A stretch of 16,180 nt of DNA. It comes from Synergistaceae bacterium. GTDB lineage: Bacteria > Synergistota > Synergistia > Synergistales > Synergistaceae. The notes below the pieces were generated by a model that did no database searches, was not told the origin of the DNA, and saw only the letters and a list, made by a program, of their open reading frames with translations. Location of the stretch: NCBI GenBank assembly GCA_031271065.1, contig JAISWP010000231.1, positions 1 to 16,180 on the forward strand. Direction: 5' to 3'. Below are positions 5,050 through 13,459 of the stretch, piece by piece; within the stretch, counting starts at the first letter, position 1, and every line of letters starts with the position of its first letter. Position numbers and translations under genes: made by a program.

Positions 5050-7569
5050 ATGTGGCAGTTTTTTAACGAAAAAGGAAAGAGGGTAGTTCAGCAGGCTCAT
5101 AAGGAAGCGCTGCGTCTCGGTCACGACGTCATAGGGACGGAGCATCTCCTTCTCGGTATTCTGGACGAAGCGGACGCTTTTTGCGCGGCCATATTTGACA
5201 CTCACGGGGTGAGTCCCGATGACATCAAGCTTCAGCTGGAATCAGTCCTCGAAAAGTCCTCTCCCAAGGACAAGATAATTGATCTCCCTCTCTCCCAGAG
5301 GGCAAAGCGGGTGCTCGACATATCGATGCGGGAAGCGCGCGGCATGGGAGTGAATTATGTCGGCGCGGAGCACATACTTCTCGGTCTCCTGTCGGAAGGG
5401 GAGGGCCTTGCGAGCCAGGTGCTTGGGCATATGGGTTTCAACATATCGAGGCTCCGCAAGGAGATACAATCCATGTCCCATGACACGGGAGAAGTGCAGT
5501 TCGCCTCCGTCAATTCGTCTTCGTTCGCGGAAAATCCGCGCAGGAACGAGTCGTCAAAGACCCCCACCCTGAATCAGCTCTGCACAGACCTGTCGGAAAT
5601 GGCCCGCAAGGGAGAGCTCGATCCGGTCATAGGCAGGGACAGGGAAATAGCCAGGATATCGCAGATACTGACCAGGCGTACGAAGAACAACCCGGTGCTC
5701 ATCGGCAACCCGGGAGTGGGCAAGACCGCCGTCGTAGAAGGGCTCGCCAGAGAGATCGCAAGCGGCTCGATCCCCGATATGCTTAAGGATAAACGCGTGG
5801 TGCAGCTCAACGTCACGAACCTCATAGCCGGCACGAAATACCGCGGCGAATTTGAGGAACGCATGAGGAGGATATTAAAAGAGCTGAAGGACGTAAAAAA
5901 TGTGGTCCTCTTCATCGACGAGATACATACGATAATCGGCGCCGGCGGGGCCGAGGGCGCCGTGGACGCCGCCAACATCCTCAAACCGAGCCTTGCCCGG
6001 GGGGATATCCAGGTCATCGGCGCCACCACTCTCGACGAATTTCGCAAATATATAGAGAAGGACAGCGCCCTCGAAAGGCGTTTCCAGCCGGTAATGGTCG
6101 AGGAACCGAACGAGGAGAACACTGTGCTCATCCTCCGGGGGCTGAGAGAAAACTACGAGGAACATCACAAAGTCAGATATACAGACGACGCCCTCGCTGC
6201 CGCGGCCAAACTGTCGAACAGATATATATCGGGACGTTTCCTCCCCGACAAGGCCATAGACCTCATTGATGAAGCCGCGGCCCGTGTCCGCCTGGACGCG
6301 ATGGAGACCCCCGAGGAGCTCAAAGAGATGGAAAGGCGCCTTTCCGCCCTTCGCAAGGAGAAGGAAGATATGGTCATAGCCCAAGAGTTCGAGAGGGCGG
6401 CCGGTCTCCGGGATGACGAGCGCCAGATACTCGACGATATGGAGATGTTCCGCAAAAACTGGCGTCAGCAGAGAAGCGCGTTGATCCCTTCCGTGACCAT
6501 GAACGATATAGCGAACGTGGTCGCCGGATGGACTGGAATACCGGTCGTCCAGATGACGGAGGAGGAGGCGAAGCGCCTGCGCCGGATGGAAGAAGAGATA
6601 CATAAAAGGATGGTGGGGCAGGACGAGGCGATAGGGGTCGTATCCCGCGCCATCAGGCGCGCCCGCAGCGGAATGAAGGACGCGCGCCGTCCTGTCGGCA
6701 GCTTTTTGTTCCTGGGGCCCACTGGGGTCGGCAAAACCGAGCTGGCCAGGTCGCTTGCCGAATTTTTGTTCGGCAGCGAGGAGGCGCTCCTGCGGTTTGA
6801 CATGAGCGAATATATGGAGCGTCACGAGGTCGCCAAGCTCATAGGGGCTCCCCCCGGCTATGTGGGCTACGAGAACGGCGGCAAGATGACCGACATGGTC
6901 CGCCGCAAGCCTTTCTCGGTGATACTGTTCGACGAGATAGAAAAGGCACATCCCGATCTTTTCAATCTGCTCCTGCAGATACTGGAGGACGGACACGTCT
7001 CGGACGCACAGGGGCATAAGGTGGATTTCAAGAATACCGTGATTATAATGACGAGCAACGCGGGGGCTGAAAGCCTGATAAAAGGCCAGACGCTCGGTTT
7101 CGGGCCCGGCTCGGGAGAGGACGGGAAACAGGCCGGCTGGGAACGTATGAAGTCCGGGATCATGGATTCGGTCAAGAAACTTTTCCGCCCGGAATTTTTG
7201 AACAGGGTGGACGACATCATCGTGTTCAAACCCCTCGACAAGAGCGAACTGTTACAGATAACGCATGTCATGCTGAAAGACGTGGTGCGGCGCGTTGCGG
7301 ACCAGGAAGTCGATCTGTCAGTGGAGGACGATGCCTGTCAGCTGCTTTTGGACAGGGGGTTCGATCCGAAATACGGCGCGCGTCCGCTTCGCAGAACGAT
7401 CCAGAGGATGGTCGAGGACAAACTGGCCGATATGCTCCTGGAGGGATCGCTGTCTCCCGGGGATCATGTCTCGCTTGCCAGGGCGAAGAAAGAAAACACG
7501 GACGACGCCGACGGCGCGGACATCGACGAACTCCATTTCAACAAGGAACAGAGCGTAGCTGAAGTATAA
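5050..7569 (+). CDS. clpC: ClpC, AAA+ unfoldase subunit of the ClpCP protease
   Basis: An 839-residue Hsp100 protein of normal length that unfolds substrates and feeds them to ClpP. Domains in order: double Clp N repeat (1-140); AAA-1 with Walker A G-N-P-G-V-G-K-T at 219-226, Walker B at 286-291 and an E-R-R-F arginine finger near 342; a middle domain with UVR motif F-E-R-A-A-G-L-R-D at 447-455; AAA-2 with Walker A G-P-T-G-V-G-K-T at 556-563 and Walker B at 624-629; a ClpP-docking L-G-F at 682-684; and an acidic C-terminal tail. The two N-domain glutamates that bind phosphoarginine in B. subtilis ClpC (E32 and E106) correspond to Glu31 and Glu107 in the two G-(T/A)-E-H motifs. AAGGAG (5036-5041) precedes ATG 5050, sixteen bases after mcsB. 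It is the last core gene of the CtsR-controlled operon; clpP is not in the window. Confidence 0.97.
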   Translation: MWQFFNEKGKRVVQQAHKEALRLGHDVIGTEHLLLGILDEADAFCAAIFDTHGVSPDDIKLQLESVLEKSSPKDKIIDLPLSQRAKRVLDISMREARGMGVNYVGAEHILLGLLSEGEGLASQVLGHMGFNISRLRKEIQSMSHDTGEVQFASVNSSSFAENPRRNESSKTPTLNQLCTDLSEMARKGELDPVIGRDREIARISQILTRRTKNNPVLIGNPGVGKTAVVEGLAREIASGSIPDMLKDKRVVQLNVTNLIAGTKYRGEFEERMRRILKELKDVKNVVLFIDEIHTIIGAGGAEGAVDAANILKPSLARGDIQVIGATTLDEFRKYIEKDSALERRFQPVMVEEPNEENTVLILRGLRENYEEHHKVRYTDDALAAAAKLSNRYISGRFLPDKAIDLIDEAAARVRLDAMETPEELKEMERRLSALRKEKEDMVIAQEFERAAGLRDDERQILDDMEMFRKNWRQQRSALIPSVTMNDIANVVAGWTGIPVVQMTEEEAKRLRRMEEEIHKRMVGQDEAIGVVSRAIRRARSGMKDARRPVGSFLFLGPTGVGKTELARSLAEFLFGSEEALLRFDMSEYMERHEVAKLIGAPPGYVGYENGGKMTDMVRRKPFSVILFDEIEKAHPDLFNLLLQILEDGHVSDAQGHKVDFKNTVIIMTSNAGAESLIKGQTLGFGPGSGEDGKQAGWERMKSGIMDSVKKLFRPEFLNRVDDIIVFKPLDKSELLQITHVMLKDVVRRVADQEVDLSVEDDACQLLLDRGFDPKYGARPLRRTIQRMVEDKLADMLLEGSLSPGDHVSLARAKKENTDDADGADIDELHFNKEQSVAEV

Positions 7570-7596
7570 TAATCTGCCCGAACGGAGCTGCTGAGT

Positions 7597-8862
7597 TTGT
7601 TCTTCGATAACATTTCAGATACGACCGTGTTCGCTAAACTCAGGAAGGCGGTCTCTCTTGAGTCTGTCGCTTCCGGCGGCGCCGAAAATCTGATATACGA
7701 CGCCGCCTCGGACATGATCTCCGAAGCGGAGAGAAAGTCGCTCCGCGGCGATCTTTGGGAGATATTTTTCGCGCTGGCTGTCGTGACTGATGAAAATTCG
7801 ACGTGGCGGGCCTGCGAGACCTCGCCGATGAAAGACGGGCTTTTCGGGGTCATCGCGAACGAAGTGTGGTCCCGGCACAAGATAATAACCGCCGTAAAGC
7901 GGCTGGTGGAACGAGATGATAATTACGCCGGCCTGAGGCCGCTCTCTAACTACATCCCCGGCACTGAAACCCAGCGTCCTCACGCTGCGGAAGATACGTT
8001 CGACGCCCTGCTGCGCCTCGCGTCGGTCCTTGCGTCCGCGTACGGCCCCGACGACATGCGGCCCGCCCTAATGGAGTTCCGCTCCGTTTACGGAGGCGGC
8101 AGATTCGCGCTTGGCTGCGCGTTCAAATGGGATTCGGGTTCGGGACGTCTCGTTCCGATAGAGGATATCGATCCGACGACGCTGGACTCTCTCGCAGGTT
8201 ACGACTCCCAAAAAAGAGAATTGACCGCGAACACCGAGTCGTTCATAAGAGGAAAACCCTCCAATAACGTCTTGCTGTTCGGCGACAGCGGCACGGGTAA
8301 ATCGTCGTCTGTCCGCGCTCTTCTGAACGAGCGCGATTTTGTGAAAAGACGCCTTCGCATCATAGAGGTGAAACAGGGGCAGTTCTCCGACATTCCGGAT
8401 ATCCTGGGTCTTGTAAGGGGCGAACCTTACAGGTTCATATTGTTCATGGACGACCTCTCCTTTGAGGAGTTCGAGGTGGAGTACAAGCACTTGAAAGCCC
8501 TGATAGAGGGCGGACTGGAGAGAAAACCGGACAACGTCCTGATATACGCCACTTCGAACAGAAGAAATATCATAAGGGAGGTCTGGTCCGACCGGGCGGC
8601 GTCGACGGACGACGTCCACGGAGTGGATACTATGCAGGAGCGTCATTCCCTCTCGGACAGGTTCGGGCTTACGATATGGTACCCGTCCGCCGGGAAGGAC
8701 GGTTATATATCGATGGTGCGCGCCATCGCCGCCGAGCTGAGGCTGAAACTCCCCGACGCCGGCGTGGAAGAGCCGGCGCTCCGCTGGGAACTCGAGCACG
8801 GCGGATTTACCGGCAGAACGGCCAGGCAGTTCGTTTATCATCTGCTTCAGGAAGAAGCGTAA
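7597..8862 (+). CDS. DUF815-family AAA+ ATPase
   Basis: A 421-residue predicted cytosolic ATPase of the DUF815 (PF05673) type, a family without an established role. The N-terminal 200 residues are mainly helical and poorly conserved. The ATPase part has G-D-S-G-T-G-K-S (Walker A) at 229-236, I-L-F-M-D-D-L-S (Walker B) at 281-288, an A-T-S-N-R-R sensor-1 segment near 318-323, and S-D-R-F-G at 353-357, a likely arginine finger. It ends with a small C-terminal helical lid. The start is TTG 7597, preceded by CGGAG (7583-7587) at about nine bases; the first in-frame ATG would delete some 38 residues. It lies 27 bases after clpC without a visible terminator or promoter, so it may be read through from the stress operon. 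No transmembrane segment is evident. A chaperone-like or remodelling role is a guess from context only. Confidence 0.85.
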   Translation: MFFDNISDTTVFAKLRKAVSLESVASGGAENLIYDAASDMISEAERKSLRGDLWEIFFALAVVTDENSTWRACETSPMKDGLFGVIANEVWSRHKIITAVKRLVERDDNYAGLRPLSNYIPGTETQRPHAAEDTFDALLRLASVLASAYGPDDMRPALMEFRSVYGGGRFALGCAFKWDSGSGRLVPIEDIDPTTLDSLAGYDSQKRELTANTESFIRGKPSNNVLLFGDSGTGKSSSVRALLNERDFVKRRLRIIEVKQGQFSDIPDILGLVRGEPYRFILFMDDLSFEEFEVEYKHLKALIEGGLERKPDNVLIYATSNRRNIIREVWSDRAASTDDVHGVDTMQERHSLSDRFGLTIWYPSAGKDGYISMVRAIAAELRLKLPDAGVEEPALRWELEHGGFTGRTARQFVYHLLQEEA

Positions 8863-8871
8863 GTTCTTTAT

Positions 8872-9765
8872 ATGATCAAAAGTTATTACGAAATGATGGA
8901 GAAGATTTCCTGCCTGAAGGGCAGCTGCATGAGTGTCGCCGCGGCTCAGGACAGGGATATCTTGGAAGCGGTTTACAAGGCTTCGGCCGTCGCGGGGGTG
9001 CAGCCGATACTCTTTGGCAGCGCCAGGGAGATAGAGCGTCTGAAAAAAGAGATAGGCTACACGGGTGAGTGCAAGACCATAGACGAGCCGGATGACATAT
9101 CGGCTGCCAGAGCGGCCGTCAGAAGTGTCCACGACGGAGAGGCAGACGTCCTGATGAAGGGGCTCGTAAATACATCCGACTATCTGAGAGCGGTTCTCGA
9201 CAAGAACTATGGGCTGCGTTCCGGCAAGATGCTGAGCCATCTGGCGGCCTTCGAAATTCCCGGCAGGGGAAGGATGCTTTTCGTCACGGACGGCGGCTTC
9301 AACATAGCCCCGACACTGGAAGAAAAGAAAATAATACTGCATAACGCCCTCGGCGCGCTCCGGAAGATGGGATACGCGAAACCCAACGTAGCTGTGGTGA
9401 CCGCAAACGAACAGGTAAGCGAGAAAGCCGTTTCCACCGTCCACGCGGACGCTATTGCAAGAGCCGGAGAATCGGGGGAGTTCGGGAACTGTGTAGTCGA
9501 AGGGCCCATCGCCTTTGACGTGGCTGTATCGAAGGAAGCGGCCCGTCATAAAAACATAGACAGCAGAATTTCAGGAGAGGTCGACCTCATACTGGTTCCA
9601 GCGATAGAAGTTGGCAATGTGCTGGGCAAATGTCTGTCATGCCTCGTCGGCGCCAGGATGTCCGGCGTCGTTTTGGGGGCGGCGGCTCCGATAGTGCTGA
9701 CTTCCCGTTCGGAGGACGCCGAAAGCAAACTTAACTCCATCCTTCTGGCTTCCAGCTGTATCTGA
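8872..9765 (+). CDS. ptb: Phosphate butyryl/acetyltransferase family enzyme
   Basis: A 297-residue cytosolic acyltransferase that converts an acyl-CoA and phosphate to acyl phosphate and CoA. It resembles Ptb more than Pta: length near 300, the V-L-M-K-G-L-V-N-T-S-D-Y-L-R segment near residues 99-112, the H-L-A-A-F-E-I-P region, F-V-T-D-G-G-F-N-I-A-P near 141-151, the E-G-P-I-A-F-D-V-A-V segment near 211-220, and a late V-P-A-I-E-V-G-N-V-L-G-K motif. ATG 8872 begins nine bases after the upstream stop. The ribosome binding site is weak, so it may be translationally coupled. A butyrate-kinase-type partner is not in the window. Its position just before iorA suggests that its substrates include aryl- or branched-chain acyl-CoA, but the substrate range cannot be read from sequence. 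Confidence 0.82.
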   Translation: MIKSYYEMMEKISCLKGSCMSVAAAQDRDILEAVYKASAVAGVQPILFGSAREIERLKKEIGYTGECKTIDEPDDISAARAAVRSVHDGEADVLMKGLVNTSDYLRAVLDKNYGLRSGKMLSHLAAFEIPGRGRMLFVTDGGFNIAPTLEEKKIILHNALGALRKMGYAKPNVAVVTANEQVSEKAVSTVHADAIARAGESGEFGNCVVEGPIAFDVAVSKEAARHKNIDSRISGEVDLILVPAIEVGNVLGKCLSCLVGARMSGVVLGAAAPIVLTSRSEDAESKLNSILLASSCI

Positions 9766-9826
9766 ACACTCCTCTCGCAGTCCCCGCGCGCCGGCAGGCG
9801 CAAAGCGGCTCGGCGCACCAGGAAAG

Positions 9827-9855
9827 TGTATTTTGCAATCCGGATGGTATATAAT
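9827..9855 (+). promoter_or_regulatory. Possible iorAB promoter
   Basis: In the 135-base gap between ptb and iorA there is a perfect TATAAT (9850-9855), overlapped by a TGG-TATATA extended -10 alternative (9845-9853). The -35 at 17-base spacing (TGTATT, 9827-9832) is poor. The ribosome binding site AGGAGG (9888-9893) follows. Confidence 0.45.
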
Positions 9856-9900
9856 GCGGATAATTCCGTAAACCACGCTTGTTGCGCAGGAGGCATGCAG

Positions 9901-11697
9901 ATGAGGGAAATAATGACCGGCAATGAGGCGATCGCGAGAGGCGCCTGGGAGGGAGGGTGCCATGTCGCAGCCGCTTATCCCGGCACTCCGTCGTCCGAGA
10001 TTCTGGAAAACATTTCTCGGTACAGGGAGATCGACTCGGAGTGGTCCGTCAATGAGAAGGTAGCGGTCGAAGTGGCGGGCGGAGCGTCGCTGGGAGGCGC
10101 AAGGGCCTTGGCGGCCATGAAGCACGTCGGCTTGAACGTAGCGGCAGATCCGATATTCACCATGTCTTATATAGGAGTGAACGGCGGGCTCGTGGTGATA
10201 ACGGCGGACGATCCGGGTTTCTTCAGTTCGCAGAACGAACAGGACAACCGCTGGTATGCGCTCCACGCCAAACTTCCGATGCTGGAGCCGTCGGACAGCC
10301 AGGAGTGCCTCGACTTTATCAGGGATGCCTTCGAGCTTTCGGAGAGGTATGACGCGCCCTTTCTATTCAGAGTTACGACGAGGATATGTCACAGCAAGAC
10401 GATAGTCGAACCGGGCGGCAGAGCCGAGGTGCCGATAAAACCGTACAGCCGCGACCCCAAAAAGTGCGTAATGCAGCCGTCCTCGGCCAGGCTGCGCAGG
10501 TATGTCATGGAGGAGCGCGAGGCTAGACTGCGCGAATTCTCCAATAACTGCGGGTACAACAGGATCGAGTGGGGCAGCGAGCGCAGGATAGGGGTCATAA
10601 CGAGCGGCGTCTCCTATCATCATGCCAAAGAAGCGTTCAGCGATATAGAGGACGAGATCTCATTCCTCAAGCTCGGTTTCACATACCCGCTGCCCGACGA
10701 GTTGATCGGAAAATTTGCGCGCGAGGTGGAAACTCTTTACGTCGTCGAGGAGAACGAGCCGTATGTAGAAAATTTCGTCAGGCAGCTTGGAATAAAGTGC
10801 TTGGGCCGCGAAAAACTGCCGGCCGTGGACGAACTCAGCGCGGGGATAGTGAGAAAAGCCCTTCGCGGCGTCGAAGGGACAAAAGGGTATGCCGCGGACA
10901 TCACCCCTCCTCCCCGTCCTCCGGTTCTCTGCCCCGGCTGTTCGCACAGGGGGATTGCGTTTGCCCTGTCGAAATACCGTGATATAGTCGTGAGCGGAGA
11001 CATCGGGTGCTATACCCTGACTGTCATGCCTCCCCTCAGCGTGACGGACTCCGTGATATGTATGGGCGCTTCCGTCTCGGCGGGAAGCGGGTTCAGCAAG
11101 GCCTTTCAAAAGGCCGGCGATTCATCCTCCGGCATGAAAGTGAGAAAGGTTTTCGGGATGATCGGGGACTCGACGTTCTTCCATTCCGGTATAACCGGAC
11201 TGATAGACGCGGTGGTCAACAAAAATTCCATCGCTCTGTGCATTGTGGACAACAGGATAACGGCGATGACCGGACATCAGGAAAACCCAGGCACAGGACG
11301 CACGATAACCGGCGAAGCGACTCACCGGATCGATCTGGTCCAGCTCTGCGCGGCGTGCGGAGTGAAGCCGGAGAACATCAGAAAGATAGACCCTTACGAC
11401 CTGAAAGATACGGAGAGATCGGTAAAGGACGCTTATAACTCCGACGAGGTGTTCGTTTTGATCACCACGCAGCCGTGCGCGCTGATCAAAGACGTTCAGC
11501 GCAGGAGGGCCGGCGTAAGGTGCGAAGTCGACCAGAATCTCTGCATAAAATGCAGGGCCTGCATGAAGGTTGGGTGTCCGGCTCTGTCGTTCAGGGACGG
11601 ACATATCGGGATAGAGAGCTCCATGTGCAACGGCTGCACCATATGCGCGCAGGTCTGTCCCAAACACGCTATCTCGCAGTCAGGTGAGTTCAGATGA
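9901..11697 (+). CDS. iorA: Indolepyruvate:ferredoxin oxidoreductase, alpha subunit
   Basis: A 598-residue subunit of the cytosolic enzyme that oxidatively decarboxylates aryl 2-oxoacids (indolepyruvate, phenylpyruvate) to aryl-acetyl-CoA, reducing ferredoxin. The N-terminal pyrimidine-binding domain has Y-P-G-T-P-S-S-E-I near residues 25-33 and G-G-A-R-A-L-A-A-M-K-H-V-G. The TPP-binding domain has C-P-G-C-S-H-R-G, G-D-I-G-C-Y-T near 366-372 and G-D-S-T-F-F-H-S-G near 422-430. The C-terminal ferredoxin domain carries two 4Fe-4S motifs: Cys548/551/554/559 and Cys576/579/582/586. The first has a one-residue-longer last gap (C-x2-C-x2-C-x4-C). The open frame extends to 9826, but ATG 9901 is chosen because AGGAGG (9888-9893) lies seven bases ahead; ATG 9895 would be only one base from it. 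The gene ends in an ATGA overlap with iorB. Confidence 0.95.
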   Translation: MREIMTGNEAIARGAWEGGCHVAAAYPGTPSSEILENISRYREIDSEWSVNEKVAVEVAGGASLGGARALAAMKHVGLNVAADPIFTMSYIGVNGGLVVITADDPGFFSSQNEQDNRWYALHAKLPMLEPSDSQECLDFIRDAFELSERYDAPFLFRVTTRICHSKTIVEPGGRAEVPIKPYSRDPKKCVMQPSSARLRRYVMEEREARLREFSNNCGYNRIEWGSERRIGVITSGVSYHHAKEAFSDIEDEISFLKLGFTYPLPDELIGKFAREVETLYVVEENEPYVENFVRQLGIKCLGREKLPAVDELSAGIVRKALRGVEGTKGYAADITPPPRPPVLCPGCSHRGIAFALSKYRDIVVSGDIGCYTLTVMPPLSVTDSVICMGASVSAGSGFSKAFQKAGDSSSGMKVRKVFGMIGDSTFFHSGITGLIDAVVNKNSIALCIVDNRITAMTGHQENPGTGRTITGEATHRIDLVQLCAACGVKPENIRKIDPYDLKDTERSVKDAYNSDEVFVLITTQPCALIKDVQRRRAGVRCEVDQNLCIKCRACMKVGCPALSFRDGHIGIESSMCNGCTICAQVCPKHAISQSGEFR

Positions 11698-12290
11698 CCG
11701 AGCGTGCGGCAATGGAGACTAAGAGCATCCTGATGGCGGGAGTAGGAGGACAGGGGACGATACTGGCGTCGAAGGTCCTCTCCGAAGGGCTGATGCGCGC
11801 CGGTTACGACGTCAAGATGTCCGAGATCCACGGCATGTCGCAGCGCGGCGGCAGCGTCACCACTCACGTCAGATTCGGGTCGAAAGTCCATTCGCCTGTA
11901 ATCAGCGAACGCGAGGCCGATATTCTGGTCTCCTTCGAGAAAGTGGAGGCGGTCCGCTGGCTGGTTTATCTCAAACCGGGCGGCATGCTGGTCGTGAACG
12001 ATTACGAAATACACCCCCTGTCGGTTCTCACCGGCGAGGCCGCATATCCCGAAGATATCATAGGCAGGCTGCGAGACGAGGTGCCCGGTATGATATCGTT
12101 CGACGCAGGCCGGATCGCGGAAGGATTGGGGAATGTAAAAGCCCAGAATATAGTCCTGCTGGGAGCTCTGACAAAAGGCATGAAGCTGGATCATATCGAC
12201 TGGCCCTCGGTGCTGAAGGATCTGGTTCCGCAGAAACTCTACGATCTCAACCTCAGAGCGTTCGAGACCGGCGCTTCGAGGCTCGTATAA
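11694..12290 (+). CDS. iorB: Indolepyruvate:ferredoxin oxidoreductase, beta subunit
   Basis: A 198-residue gamma-type 2-oxoacid oxidoreductase subunit that pairs with IorA. The nucleotide-binding G-V-G-G-Q-G-T-I-L-A-S motif is at about residues 16-26, followed by M-S-E-I-H-G-M-S-Q-R-G-G-S-V, the signature of the family. ATG 11694 shares ATGA with the iorA stop, indicating coupled translation and a fixed subunit ratio. A second in-frame ATG (11712) is possible and would trim six residues. No terminator is visible in the 50 bases before the corA gene. Confidence 0.94.
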   Translation: MTERAAMETKSILMAGVGGQGTILASKVLSEGLMRAGYDVKMSEIHGMSQRGGSVTTHVRFGSKVHSPVISEREADILVSFEKVEAVRWLVYLKPGGMLVVNDYEIHPLSVLTGEAAYPEDIIGRLRDEVPGMISFDAGRIAEGLGNVKAQNIVLLGALTKGMKLDHIDWPSVLKDLVPQKLYDLNLRAFETGASRLV

Positions 12291-12340
12291 AACCGCGCCG
12301 GCATGAATCAAAGCGCTGCGATTCGATTATAAGAAGGGGT

Positions 12341-13315
12341 GTGCCGGATTTGCTCAGGATAATATCCACAACCGCAGACGGTCTCGACGAGAGAGAATTC
12401 CGAGAAGGCGAACCGGTTTCCGAAGGAGCGTGGTGCAGACTCACAGGTCCCACGGCGTCCGAGCTCCGCAGCGTCTCGGAGATTACAGGAGCGCCTCTGG
12501 ATTTTCTCCAGGCGGCGCTCGATATGGAGGAGCCCTCGCGCATAGAGGTCGAGGAGGACCATATGCTGATAATCACCAACGTCCCGAAATTCGACGACGG
12601 GTCGTCCTTCGGATACGACACCATACCTCTTGCTGTAATCATCTCGAAGGGCCATGTTATCACTGTCTGTCTCGAGGAAAACGAGGTTATGGCAGATTTC
12701 GACAGCATACATCACCTCTTTTTCGATACGAGAAAGAGAACCCGTTTCCTGCTCCAGATACTTTATAAATGCGCAGTCCTCTTTCTGAAGGATCTCCGGA
12801 TCATGAACAGGAGAACGGATGAGATCGAGCAGGATCTGAGGCGGTCGATGAAAAACAAGGAGCTCTTTCTTCTGCTGGATCTCCAGAAGGCGCTGACCTA
12901 CTTCACCGTCTCTCTGCGCTCGAACAGGAACGTTGTAGAACGCCTGATGAGGCTGTTCTCCAACACGTCCGTGCATCATATGGTGAAGCTCCGCGAGGAT
13001 GACGAGGAACTTCTCGAAGACGTGAGGATAGAGTTCGATCAGGCGATCGAGATGGTTCAGATGCACGGAGAGGTGCTCGCCAGCATGATGGACGCTTTCG
13101 CGTCCGTTATCTCCAACAACCTGAATATAGTTATGAAATTTCTGACCTCGGTCACCATAGTCATGGCGATACCGACGATGGTGGCGAGTTTTTTCGGGAT
13201 GAATGTCCAGATACCGTGGCAGCAGGACACCGTCGGATTCATATACGTCATGATAGTCGCCCTGTTCCTCACGATATCGGTGGGTCTCATATTCTGGAAG
13301 AAAAAGATGTTTTAA
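12341..13315 (+). CDS. corA: CorA-family divalent cation channel
   Basis: An inner-membrane Mg2+/Co2+/Ni2+ channel of about 324 residues. It has the large N-terminal cytosolic funnel domain, a long acidic helical stalk, and two C-terminal membrane segments (about residues 262-283 and 295-318). Between them is the diagnostic G-M-N filter at 286-288, followed by the periplasmic loop, and the protein ends in a basic K-K-K tail. Start choice is open: GTG 12341 is only a few bases after GAAGGGG (12333-12339), while TTG 12350 has better spacing; they differ by three residues. It lies 50 bases after iorB and could be cotranscribed. The family also has Zn2+ exporters, so the ion is not certain, although G-M-N favours import. 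Confidence 0.92.
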   Translation: MPDLLRIISTTADGLDEREFREGEPVSEGAWCRLTGPTASELRSVSEITGAPLDFLQAALDMEEPSRIEVEEDHMLIITNVPKFDDGSSFGYDTIPLAVIISKGHVITVCLEENEVMADFDSIHHLFFDTRKRTRFLLQILYKCAVLFLKDLRIMNRRTDEIEQDLRRSMKNKELFLLLDLQKALTYFTVSLRSNRNVVERLMRLFSNTSVHHMVKLREDDEELLEDVRIEFDQAIEMVQMHGEVLASMMDAFASVISNNLNIVMKFLTSVTIVMAIPTMVASFFGMNVQIPWQQDTVGFIYVMIVALFLTISVGLIFWKKKMF

Positions 13316-13411
13316 AACGCCGGGAGGCATCCGCCTCGAAGCCGCTGCCGCTCACCTTGACGGGATCGGGTCTCTTGATGTATTCATATATCACGGCGCT
13401 GGATTTGCGGG

Positions 13412-13417
13412 TATAAT
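13412..13417 (+). promoter_or_regulatory. -10 box of a likely glyA promoter
   Basis: A perfect TATAAT lies 43 bases ahead of the glyA start within the 144-base corA-glyA gap. The -35 position at 17 bases (TATCAC) matches poorly, and TGGGGG (13441-13446) is a plausible though distant ribosome binding site. The gap also holds a small GAGGC/GCCTC hairpin near 13323-13337 without a T-run, so corA has no clear terminator. Confidence 0.5.
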
Positions 13418-13459
13418 TTCCGCGTGATAAAATTTTTTGCTGGGGGTTATTCGTAGAAA

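Noticed and set aside
5875..7017. A 380-codon minus-strand open frame inside clpC
   Set aside because: Purely antisense to conserved AAA+ domains; composition fits a shadow frame.
7565..7570. TATAAT at the clpC stop as a promoter for the DUF815 gene
   Set aside because: It is formed by the stop codon context and has no acceptable -35 at 16-18 bases.
8068..9549. A 493-codon open frame on the minus strand under the DUF815 ATPase and ptb genes
   Set aside because: It runs antisense through two well-supported genes and across their junction, shows no recognisable domain, and is explained by codon bias of the sense genes.
9766..9820. Terminator after ptb
   Set aside because: Only a weak GC-rich fold without a T-run could be found.
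12308..13330. A 340-codon minus-strand frame opposite corA
   Set aside because: Mirrors the corA reading frame almost exactly; the sense product has both CorA membrane segments and G-M-N.
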